Below, piece by piece: positions 1 through 9,496 of a stretch of 56,941 nucleotides of DNA. Under the pieces are notes generated by a model that saw only the letters and a list, made by a program, of their open reading frames with translations, ran no database searches and was not told the DNA's origin. The translations under genes were made by a program, and so were the position numbers. The first letter of the stretch is position 1, and each line of letters opens with the position of its first letter. The stretch spans positions 1-56,941 of the forward strand of contig JAIKWH010000003.1 in NCBI GenBank assembly GCA_024684955.1, written 5' to 3'. The stretch comes from Pseudobutyrivibrio sp. (GTDB taxonomy: Bacteria > Bacillota > Clostridia > Lachnospirales > Lachnospiraceae).

Positions 1-1
1 T

Positions 2-3000
2 AATCCTACAGCAGGAACTAAAGTTGCCACAGCAAATGTTTCATATGAGGTTACTTCTGATGATATAGGAACATGGATTCCAATAACCGCAACCCTTTCA
101 GCAGTAAATAGTCAGGATAGATATGTATATGCCGGTGGTTATTATTCAGTGGTAATTTCTTCTGACGAAGAGGATGAAAACGTACAGTTTGCTTGCAAGG
201 TACCTGAGGCAAATAGTTCAGTAACCTACACAGGCAGTTCTGATTCTGTCTGGACAGAGGCCTCTGAATACTATGGCATTCTGCAATTAGGCATAACCGA
301 GACAGATACTCCTGAGGGATCATTTACAGTAACTGGCACAAATATAAAGGATTACTACGGAAAGGGTGATACAGATACCCTTGAAGCAACCCTTTCAAAT
401 TCAAATATTACTAGAAAATTGACTTGGGCATCTAGCGATACATCAGTCATCAGAATAGATGATGCAACGGCAGGAGAGATAACAGCATTAAAGGCAGGTC
501 AGACAACAATTACCGCATCATACAATGGTGAAGTTAAGTATTCAAAAACAGTAAATGTACTTAAGTTTAAAATCAACGATGTAGATCCAAATGAAGATAC
601 CGTAAGCGTAGATTATACAGGTTCTGCCATTGTACCAACTGTAGAGGTATATACAAGCGATAGCGCCGATCCTACCACAGTGACTCCTACTTGCACCAAC
701 AATATCCATGCTAGCACAAGCACATCAAAGGCTAGTGCGACATTTACCTATGCAGGAAATGAGTTTACTAGAGAATTTACAATTAAGCCGCTAATAATAA
801 ATGATAGTGTATTTACTGGTGCTACAGTCTCTGTTTCAAATGGAGCAATAACAGGATTTACAGGACTAGGCTATGCAAAAAAAAGCGATGGGATCACACC
901 TAGCACAGTAAAGCCTACATATAGCGACAGTAAACAAGATTTTGCAGCCACAATAACAGATATCACAAGCGATAATGATGGAATAAAATATGACATCACA
1001 ATCACCCAGTCCAGTGATGATTTTGAAATCGCAAGCACAACAAGCACAATAACAAAGACATTTAGCCTATCTGCCAAGCAAGATATCAGTTCAGACCTAG
1101 GTCTTACAGCAAGCCTTTCTAGGACTACAAAAACCTATGATGGCTCGCCAATCACCGCAGATCATGTATGGTCATGGGTTAGTTTTAAAGATAGTGAGGG
1201 CAATGGAAGCACTATTATTAATTCTTCCACCGCAGATATCTCTATCACAGATAATGATACAAATGTGACTGAAAATATATCATCAGCCACAGGGACAAAT
1301 GCGGCGGTAAATGTAGGAAATAAAACCATTACATTTACCATGAAAGACGACAACGCAGGATATACAGGCAGTATCTCAGTTTCCTTTAGGGTTTTGCAGG
1401 CATCCATTGACAATGCAACGGTTATATGGACAAAAGATACTACAGCTGCATTTGGTTCTTTTGCACACACAGGAGAGCCGATAGAGCCAGAAGCAGGTAC
1501 TGACTTTGTTGTAAAATTAGGCAACGAGGTTTTAACACCAGGTACTGATTACACAGTGTCTTATCCTATAGCTCATACAAATACAGGACTTACCTCCCTC
1601 CTTTTAACAGGGGCAGGCACAAATATTACATCTACTAAGTCCGTGCCATATTTCATAACTGTAAACTATGCTATCGACATGGAAATCGATATTACCTATG
1701 GCGGTATTACTTATGATGCAACCTATGCTGATAGGGACAGCGATGCCAGCGATGCTGTTTGGGCAAGTGGATGCGAAGCAATGTATGACCCATCAGGCAC
1801 AAGGCCAAGCATTTCTGTATACATGCCTGGTATTGGCATTTTAGACTCAACCAGTACAGACCCAAAGGCAAGTTACAAGATATATTCTGATAAGACATGC
1901 CAAACTGAAGTGGCAGCCGCTGATGCATTTAAGTCTTTAGGCACAAAATATATTAAGGTAACCCTTGAGTCATCAAGCATAACAGCTGCAAATGGGGCAA
2001 CTGCGATAGCAAAATTTGATGTTGTTGAAAGAACTATTACAGATTCATCAATCACTGTAAAGAAGGAGAGCAGCTCAAGTACTAAGACCTTTACAGGCTC
2101 TGAGACTTCTCTTGCAAGCACCGATTTAACAATAAAATGTAACGGCACAGCCCTTACCATGGGTACAGATTATGAGATAGTGTATACAAAAGAAGACAGG
2201 ACTAATGTAACTGCTTCAAATAGCCCTGTCACCTATCAAATAGTAGGAAAGGGTAATTATAAAGGAACAAGAACAAGTTCAAGTTATACTTATGCCATTA
2301 CACCAGCAGAAGTTACAAAGACATCGGGGGATAGCAGCAAGGCCTATGTTGCAATAGATGGGGCTACTAATGTTTCGTATACAGGATTGGAGCAGGTGCT
2401 TCCTATAACACTTACCTTGAACAATGTTACTTATTATTCAACTAGTTCTTTGCAGTTCTTTAGTGACAACATTGATATAAGTGCTGTAAACAATGTCAGC
2501 GTGGGCACAGCCACAATGACAATAACAGGAAAGAATAACCTAACAGGCTCTGCAGTATTGACCTTTACTATTAGCAAAAACACAGAAGAGTACACCATTA
2601 CAATTGAAGGCAAAGAGGTAAGTACCTTTGCCATTACAAGTAATGCTACCGATGGATATAGATACTATACATGTCCTCTGGACTACACATTTACAGGCTC
2701 TGCCCTGGGCAATATTAATAATGTTGTAGTAAAAGATGGAAATGGACAAACCTTGGAGCAGGGCAGTACAAAGGCATATAGAGCAAGATTCTATGATAAT
2801 GTAAACGCTTATACAGCAAGCCCAAGTGCTGATGCAAGTGCAAATAATTCGAACAATGTACCTCGATTAGTGATTTTAGGCGTTAATAACTATGCGGGAA
2901 ACAATGCTATAGTTTATTTCACAATCAACCAAAGGGATATATCTGAGTGCACAATTACCGATGCAGATGGACATGCAGGAACAGAGGATGACCCATATCC

Positions 3001-6000
3001 TCTAGCATTTTCAACTGGCACTCTGAGTGCAGCTGATTTAACAACAAAATACAATGTGACTAACATAGCATCAGCTGATAATGTAACTGTAGGGGAAATA
3101 GTAACAAGCACCGCTGACGACAGCCTATCAGTTACTTTGACAGGAACTAATAACTTGACAGGAACTGTCACTAAATATTACAGCGTAGGAACTAATCTGG
3201 ACGATGTAGATGTAACTCTAAAGTCATATGACACAACAAGCCATGATATGGCTGAAGTAACTGCTACAAATGGAATCTATAAGACATATTTTAGAAATGA
3301 TGTAAGTCCAGAAGTCACCTTTACAGATCTGACAAAGGATACTCATTATAGTGTGGGCACTCCGGTAGAAACTACTGGAACAGGGGATGTAATCAAAACA
3401 GTTGCCATAACCTATACAGGAATAGGATCAAATGGATACTATGGCACAAAGACAATTACCTATACAGTAAACAAAATCAATTTAAGCAACGAGGTATCAA
3501 CTACAGGAGATACTGCAATAACGCTTACAGAGGGAGATTATAATGGAATATATTACTACACAGGTAGTGATATTACCTATGCCCCATCTATGTATTTAAC
3601 ATACGGCAATGGAGATGATGGAGACTATGACACTAGCGATGCTAGCGATGACTTAACATATACATTGGTAAGTGGTACAGATTACACCATGGATCCATCA
3701 TCCCTTACAGTATTTGGCACAGACAAGGCTGTAACAGTAACTGGACAGGGCAACTTTACCGGCAGCAATACCGCCTTTAAATACACCCTAAAGCAGGGCT
3801 TTGTAAAGATATATGTTGGTAATGATACCAATTTAGCAATAGATCAAAGCACAGGACTAGGATATGGCCTATCTACTTATCCAGAGGTGCTTACAGATAG
3901 TGATACAAGTAATAATGTGACGACAGCCACAAATCTTACCACAGCTTTAGCATATGAATACACAGGATCTACCATTACACCGACCCTGTATATTTCAAAT
4001 GTTGCAGATACTGCAATGCTTGATGAGAGTGAATACACTATCACATACACTACAAGCGCTTCTACAAGTGCGGCTACAGTTACACCAAAGGACCCTGGCA
4101 CATATTATGCAAAGATTGAGATAAATCCTAGCAATAATAATTCTTCTATTTGCAACTATGCTCACCAGATTATCTTCTTGCCATATACGATTACAACAAA
4201 CTCTATTGACCCAAATGAGAACGAAAATGTAACAGCAACAATTGCTGATTTGCCATATAAGGCAGAGGCATATACTACCGCCCAGTTGGTAAACAAGATG
4301 ACTGTAAAGGCTGGAAATAAGAACCTTACTTATGGAACAGACTTTGCTTTGGCAACAACTGATGATGATTTATCAAAAATCAAAGAAGCATACGCAGGTG
4401 ACGACACCCAGGCAAATACATTAGTTGGAACTAATATCAACCCAGATTACTCTACAGACTTTTCTACCGACCCAACAGAAAACTGGGTTTGGATTAAGGG
4501 TATAAACAAGTACAGCGGATATAGAAAAGTAAACTTTAATATTTACTTAGATATCAACAATAGTACTTCCCAGCCAACAAATATACGAGTGGCCATAGCG
4601 GCTGCAAGTTATACACTTGATAATGAATCAAGTGCGGTTCCAGTGGTTAAATATCTGTATGATGGCACCTATACAGAAGTGTCATCTATCAGTAATTATG
4701 TCACTGTGGCAAGAACGGATACTGGAATCCCAGGACCGGACTCTGCAATGATAGTTACAGGAAAGGGAGGTCTGATCCAGGGTACATATAGAGATGCACT
4801 TTATTACGAAAGTGATACTGATACCACAGGAGACAAGATAAAATTCCTGGCTGATTTAAGTACTTATTCTGGCATAGTAATGACTAGTGCCGAGAATGTA
4901 GCCTACACTGGAGACTATGTGGCTGCAACATTTAAGGGTCTATATGGCACCCAGGACACTAGCACGAATGGTCAGACAGCGGGAACTGATTACTACATTG
5001 TTTATGTTCAGTCCACTACTTCAACAGACGAATCTAATGTCTATGGTGGTAAAGAGGTTGGTAAGTGGTATCCAATAATCCATGCAACAGCAAATAGCAA
5101 TTATTATATTGCAAATACAAAGACTACAGCAGGAGCATACTCATTCAATGTGAAATATAACTTGAATGAGGCCACAATGACCTTTATTGATGATAATGGT
5201 GCAACTATTACTCAGGCAGAGTTTGTATCTACAGGATATGATATTCAGTCTCATGTAAGAATAACCATAAATGATGGGGACGTAACTCTTTATGACGGCC
5301 GCACAGGAGCTGGCGTTGCCCAGAGTTACATAACAATCAATGGTGGAAATGATATAACACAATATGGGGATATCCCAGTAATTGCAAGACCTACCACTGA
5401 TGGTGCCACATATGTCATGGGATCTTGCACTAGCACAATAAAGATCACTGGCAACGTATTAAATGAAAATGATTTTACAGTGACTTTACAAGGATATATT
5501 ACTGACAATGAAAATCATTACTATTACATACCAAAGAGCAAGGTGGCACCAAGTGTAGTAGTAAAGAAAGGCACAACAACACTTACTCTTGGAACTGACT
5601 ATACTCTTTCATATCTGGGAAATGATTCTATAACTGACTCATCTACCCATGCCTATGTTGTAGTAACAGGTATTAACAAGTTTAGTGGAAGTATTCAAAA
5701 AGAATACTATATAGACCCATTACCTGCAGACAAGCTTACAGTAACAACAATTAATGCAACATACTCAGGTACATATGTAGACCCAGATGCGTCAAGCAAG
5801 ACTTACGTTCATCCAATGCCTTCTTATATTGTTACCTATCAATACGACAATAAGACAGTAATTCTTGATGAAGGAACTCACTTTACTGCATCAATAAATG
5901 ATGATGCAAACACTGGTGGCGTATCAACTAGTGCAACTGCATATTTAAAAGGAAGCGATAACAGTCTTTCAGATAAACCGGCAACCTTAACTATTGCTGG

Positions 6001-9000
6001 CAACGGAACAACAATAACAGGCACAAAGACCGCTGGATATGGAATTGATATATTAGACATTACACCTGGCAGCAACAATAGTGTAAAGGCAGAAATAACC
6101 AATAGGTCTGCTCAGTATACAGGACAGGCAATCAATGTATTAGAGAATCTCACCATCAAAGTTGGAGATGTGAAGTTGATGCCTGACAAATATAATGATG
6201 CCACAGATGACAACACTGCTGACTACAAGGTGCTTATTACCAACGAATCAGGTGTAGAAACTGACAACCCAAGCATTACAAACCAGGGCACATATAATGT
6301 TAAGATTAGCGGAAAAAATAACTGTACAGGATATATCGAGACTACATTTACTGTCACAAAGAGATCACTGCCTGACAATTTCCATTACTGGTTTGAGACA
6401 GGAAGCCAATTCTCTAAATCTACAACTACATGGACCTATAGCAGTGACCTAAATATAGATGATGATACAAGCACTCCAGATCCAGGATATATTCTTGCTC
6501 CATCTACTAGTGATAACACTGTAGAGATTGGTGGCAAGGAGTATACAGATACCCTGACAATCAAGGTGGATGATTTGGAATCAGGAGATCAAAGCAAGTT
6601 TAGGATTACTATTTCAGATTCTGGTAAATTGGATGACAGCACCCTAAACGGCAATGGTGAAGACTACAAAATTGAATTTGTAAATCTGCCTTCATCAGGT
6701 TCTGCTAAATGGCTGGCAGAAGACAATGAGGATGACCCATATCATGCAGAGGTTGCTGACACTTCTCCAGCAGTAAAAATTATCGGATGTGGTGATTATG
6801 AAGGAGAAATCATAATCCCATTTAATGTGGGCACCAGCCTGGAAGGCCTAAAAGAAAATGACCAGCTCACAGTGACCTATGACAATTTGCTATACACCTA
6901 CAATGGCAAAGTACAAAAGCCAACAGTTTCTATTATTAATCAGAAATCAGGCGCTGGACTTGTAGAAGGACAGGATTATGAACTTACAATAACAACAGCA
7001 ACAGGTGCTGATGATGAGGGAATAAATGTAGGAAATAAACTCCTCTATATTAATGGTATAAACAATTATTGTGGCCAATTAGATGGTCAGGCATATACAA
7101 TTAAAAAGAAGGTAGTAACAGCCAGCCCATACTTGAACACAAGTACAGCTAGTGAATTTACAAACGAAAACCCAATGCTGGCATACGAGGGTGACAGCTA
7201 TGAGAACAATACAGGCACATACAAATTCACTCTCAGCGCCGATGGGCTTTCTAGAATGGATGAGAATACATCCAAGACCCTCTTTGGAACAACAAATTAC
7301 AAGGGCTACTATTATGCAGTATACGATGGAGAAATTGAGCCAAGTGTTACTGTAGTAGACAGTGAGATTGGAGAAATTGCATCCAATGAAATTAGCGTAA
7401 CATATACTAATTCAGATGTTGCCTGCGAGACCCTTGCAACAGCAACAACAACTAGTGTTACCCCAGTTCCAGCAAAGGCCACCGTAAAATTTGCAGCAAC
7501 AGCAGCAGACAACACAACAGATAGCCTAAACTATTATGGAGACCCATCAGCAGTATATGTAATCGATTACTTGATTATTCCAAAGAACTTTGATGCAACT
7601 GATTATGAGGTTTCTATTACAAGTGGCGACTTGGCAGATGCATTCTCATACACTGGTGTAAATATTGAGCCAACTGTATCTGTATATGAAAAGAATACAG
7701 ATGGAACACTGCTTTCTTCTTCAGAATATACAGTAAGTTATGATGATGAGCATGTGCTTCCAGGCACCCATACCATCACTATCACTGGAAATGGCAACTA
7801 TACAGGCACCCTTACTACAACATATTTGATTAGAGGAGACTTGAGTACAGATACAGTTGTATATTACAAGGATGCAACCACAGACCAGTATGTGCAGGGA
7901 ATTCCTCAACTCCTCTTTGCAGAGGAGGATATGAATCCAGACAACCTCTTTTTAGCAGCCAGTGCCAAGGGAACTGACGCAGCAAAACTTAGTCTGGAGG
8001 AAAGAAAACTTACCTTTGGAACTGACTATACGAGAAATGGTCTGAATGAATCTAATTCAACCTTTGCATCAGATGTAACAGTCCACTATACAGGAAATAA
8101 CAACCAGTGGACAGGGGCAAAGGATGTATATTGCACCATCAAATTTGACAAGACAAAGGTCAAAGTAGTCAACTACGAAGAAGAGGAATATTACTACAAT
8201 GGCAATCCACAGGTAATAGCCCCTGAATTAAACATCAATGCTGATATTACAAACCTTGAGTACACTATTGATGGAACAGGAATCGAGGCTGATGATGTGG
8301 ATTTGACAGATTCTACACAGGCTGCATTATTTACAAATGCAGGCACTATTGAAGTGGAATTTGACTATACATTTGGCACAGAGAGCGACCACGTAACTAG
8401 CAGTTACGAAATTCTCCCTCTGACCCTGGCAGACAACACAGATGGCTGCACAATCATCTACAGCAAGTCAATCAGATACACCAAGGCAGCCCTAAAGCCT
8501 AGCGTAGTAATCTGGTTTACAGCAGAAGATGGCTCAAGAGTTAGCCTGGTAGAGAATCAGGATTACACTCTTTCATATGGCACAAATATTGAAAGAGAAG
8601 GTAGTCTAACAATAACTGGTAGCGGTAATGCCACAGGTACAGTGTCACTTAACTTTAATATTAAGGTTGGTACTGCAAAGTCCCTTACAATGGCAGCTAC
8701 AGCCTCAAGTGAGGACACATCTCTTACAGCAACATGGAGAGGTGATACCTGCTCTGATGGAGTGCAATACAGATTTACAAGAGTAGACAATTCAGGTAAT
8801 GAAACTCTTGTTAAAAGCGGTATGATAGCTAGAAACAAGAGCCTGAAGAATCTAACTATGACAAAGATATTTAGTGGTCTGGATAGTTCTAGCACCTACA
8901 AAATTAAAGTTAGATCTTATGCTGTAGATTCAAACAATGCTTATATGTACAGTGATTGGAGAGAGGCTACAGCAACTACAAAGATTTCTCAATCAACAAT

Positions 9001-9274
9001 TGAGGTCACAAGTACTAGTGTGGGCAAGGTAAAGATTGACTGGAGTCAAAATACCAACTCTGACGTTGTTCAATACAGAATCTATAGGGCAAGTGATGCA
9101 ACATCTGCAGGTAAGGAATTGGCTGTATTCCCTGCAAGCGCAGGCTCATACACCAACTCTACAGAGATTGTTTCAGGACAAACCTATTACTATTACGTAG
9201 AAGGATTCGTTTTGAAGGATGGAGCATTCGTATCCATTGGAGAGTCTGAGCATGAGGCAGTAACAGTCCTCTAG
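2..9274 (+). CDS. Giant Ig-like repeat surface/secreted protein, 5'-truncated by window edge
   Basis: The frame is open from base 2, so the real start and any signal peptide lie upstream; the GTG at 149 is only an internal codon. About 3090 residues are visible. A Big_2-like bacterial Ig domain comes first (about bases 320-560, with 'WASSDTSVIRID' and 'GQTTITASY'). By eye about 25 divergent units of roughly 100-120 residues follow. Each has a YTG..I.P motif, a 'GTDYT.SY' turn and an 'ITGxxNYTGT' strand, resembling the MBG/Ig-like repeats of clostridial adhesins. Two fibronectin type III domains close the protein (about 8665-8976 and 8977-9271). It ends 'EAVTVL' with no LPXTG-like motif, membrane segment or wall-binding domain. 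It is probably secreted or surface-associated; the ligand is unknown. A strong terminator follows directly. Confidence 0.85.
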   Translation, partial: NPTAGTKVATANVSYEVTSDDIGTWIPITATLSAVNSQDRYVYAGGYYSVVISSDEEDENVQFACKVPEANSSVTYTGSSDSVWTEASEYYGILQLGITETDTPEGSFTVTGTNIKDYYGKGDTDTLEATLSNSNITRKLTWASSDTSVIRIDDATAGEITALKAGQTTITASYNGEVKYSKTVNVLKFKINDVDPNEDTVSVDYTGSAIVPTVEVYTSDSADPTTVTPTCTNNIHASTSTSKASATFTYAGNEFTREFTIKPLIINDSVFTGATVSVSNGAITGFTGLGYAKKSDGITPSTVKPTYSDSKQDFAATITDITSDNDGIKYDITITQSSDDFEIASTTSTITKTFSLSAKQDISSDLGLTASLSRTTKTYDGSPITADHVWSWVSFKDSEGNGSTIINSSTADISITDNDTNVTENISSATGTNAAVNVGNKTITFTMKDDNAGYTGSISVSFRVLQASIDNATVIWTKDTTAAFGSFAHTGEPIEPEAGTDFVVKLGNEVLTPGTDYTVSYPIAHTNTGLTSLLLTGAGTNITSTKSVPYFITVNYAIDMEIDITYGGITYDATYADRDSDASDAVWASGCEAMYDPSGTRPSISVYMPGIGILDSTSTDPKASYKIYSDKTCQTEVAAADAFKSLGTKYIKVTLESSSITAANGATAIAKFDVVERTITDSSITVKKESSSSTKTFTGSETSLASTDLTIKCNGTALTMGTDYEIVYTKEDRTNVTASNSPVTYQIVGKGNYKGTRTSSSYTYAITPAEVTKTSGDSSKAYVAIDGATNVSYTGLEQVLPITLTLNNVTYYSTSSLQFFSDNIDISAVNNVSVGTATMTITGKNNLTGSAVLTFTISKNTEEYTITIEGKEVSTFAITSNATDGYRYYTCPLDYTFTGSALGNINNVVVKDGNGQTLEQGSTKAYRARFYDNVNAYTASPSADASANNSNNVPRLVILGVNNYAGNNAIVYFTINQRDISECTITDADGHAGTEDDPYPLAFSTGTLSAADLTTKYNVTNIASADNVTVGEIVTSTADDSLSVTLTGTNNLTGTVTKYYSVGTNLDDVDVTLKSYDTTSHDMAEVTATNGIYKTYFRNDVSPEVTFTDLTKDTHYSVGTPVETTGTGDVIKTVAITYTGIGSNGYYGTKTITYTVNKINLSNEVSTTGDTAITLTEGDYNGIYYYTGSDITYAPSMYLTYGNGDDGDYDTSDASDDLTYTLVSGTDYTMDPSSLTVFGTDKAVTVTGQGNFTGSNTAFKYTLKQGFVKIYVGNDTNLAIDQSTGLGYGLSTYPEVLTDSDTSNNVTTATNLTTALAYEYTGSTITPTLYISNVADTAMLDESEYTITYTTSASTSAATVTPKDPGTYYAKIEINPSNNNSSICNYAHQIIFLPYTITTNSIDPNENENVTATIADLPYKAEAYTTAQLVNKMTVKAGNKNLTYGTDFALATTDDDLSKIKEAYAGDDTQANTLVGTNINPDYSTDFSTDPTENWVWIKGINKYSGYRKVNFNIYLDINNSTSQPTNIRVAIAAASYTLDNESSAVPVVKYLYDGTYTEVSSISNYVTVARTDTGIPGPDSAMIVTGKGGLIQGTYRDALYYESDTDTTGDKIKFLADLSTYSGIVMTSAENVAYTGDYVAATFKGLYGTQDTSTNGQTAGTDYYIVYVQSTTSTDESNVYGGKEVGKWYPIIHATANSNYYIANTKTTAGAYSFNVKYNLNEATMTFIDDNGATITQAEFVSTGYDIQSHVRITINDGDVTLYDGRTGAGVAQSYITINGGNDITQYGDIPVIARPTTDGATYVMGSCTSTIKITGNVLNENDFTVTLQGYITDNENHYYYIPKSKVAPSVVVKKGTTTLTLGTDYTLSYLGNDSITDSSTHAYVVVTGINKFSGSIQKEYYIDPLPADKLTVTTINATYSGTYVDPDASSKTYVHPMPSYIVTYQYDNKTVILDEGTHFTASINDDANTGGVSTSATAYLKGSDNSLSDKPATLTIAGNGTTITGTKTAGYGIDILDITPGSNNSVKAEITNRSAQYTGQAINVLENLTIKVGDVKLMPDKYNDATDDNTADYKVLITNESGVETDNPSITNQGTYNVKISGKNNCTGYIETTFTVTKRSLPDNFHYWFETGSQFSKSTTTWTYSSDLNIDDDTSTPDPGYILAPSTSDNTVEIGGKEYTDTLTIKVDDLESGDQSKFRITISDSGKLDDSTLNGNGEDYKIEFVNLPSSGSAKWLAEDNEDDPYHAEVADTSPAVKIIGCGDYEGEIIIPFNVGTSLEGLKENDQLTVTYDNLLYTYNGKVQKPTVSIINQKSGAGLVEGQDYELTITTATGADDEGINVGNKLLYINGINNYCGQLDGQAYTIKKKVVTASPYLNTSTASEFTNENPMLAYEGDSYENNTGTYKFTLSADGLSRMDENTSKTLFGTTNYKGYYYAVYDGEIEPSVTVVDSEIGEIASNEISVTYTNSDVACETLATATTTSVTPVPAKATVKFAATAADNTTDSLNYYGDPSAVYVIDYLIIPKNFDATDYEVSITSGDLADAFSYTGVNIEPTVSVYEKNTDGTLLSSSEYTVSYDDEHVLPGTHTITITGNGNYTGTLTTTYLIRGDLSTDTVVYYKDATTDQYVQGIPQLLFAEEDMNPDNLFLAASAKGTDAAKLSLEERKLTFGTDYTRNGLNESNSTFASDVTVHYTGNNNQWTGAKDVYCTIKFDKTKVKVVNYEEEEYYYNGNPQVIAPELNINADITNLEYTIDGTGIEADDVDLTDSTQAALFTNAGTIEVEFDYTFGTESDHVTSSYEILPLTLADNTDGCTIIYSKSIRYTKAALKPSVVIWFTAEDGSRVSLVENQDYTLSYGTNIEREGSLTITGSGNATGTVSLNFNIKVGTAKSLTMAATASSEDTSLTATWRGDTCSDGVQYRFTRVDNSGNETLVKSGMIARNKSLKNLTMTKIFSGLDSSSTYKIKVRSYAVDSNNAYMYSDWREATATTKISQSTIEVTSTSVGKVKIDWSQNTNSDVVQYRIYRASDATSAGKELAVFPASAGSYTNSTEIVSGQTYYYYVEGFVLKDGAFVSIGESEHEAVTVL

Positions 9275-9289
9275 GACCAAAATTAAAAC

Positions 9290-9327
9290 AAGAAGAGGAT
9301 CAGGCTATGCCTGGTCCTCTTCTTTGT
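9290..9327 (+). terminator. Terminator of the giant repeat gene
   Basis: A 15-bp stem (9290-9304 with 9310-9324, one G-T pair) closes a 5-base loop 16 bases after the stop codon. The T-rich 3' arm runs into a short T stretch. Confidence 0.75.
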
Positions 9328-9434
9328 GAATTGTAAGAAATGTGGCGAAAATTAAAGAAAATCACAAAAATTTCATTAAAGATAGTTAAGATTAGTTAAG
9401 TAAATGACGATATTTTTTCTGTAGAGAACTCAAA

Positions 9435-9462
9435 TTGGCGGTAAATCCGTACAAGGTATGTT
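9435..9462 (+). promoter_or_regulatory. Candidate promoter of the BspA-like gene
   Basis: TTGGCG (9435-9440), 16 bases, TATGTT (9457-9462), 35 bases ahead of the start codon. This is a moderate sigma-A match. A direct repeat TAGTTAAG lies at 9383-9390 and 9393-9400, roughly 70-85 bases upstream of the expected start of transcription. Confidence 0.4.
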
Positions 9463-9496
9463 AATATTAATGTATAAATAAGAATATAGGGATGCT

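Noticed and set aside
2-9274. CRISPR or DNA satellite array in the giant gene
   Set aside because: The repeats are protein-level and diverged; no exact short repeats with regular spacers were seen.
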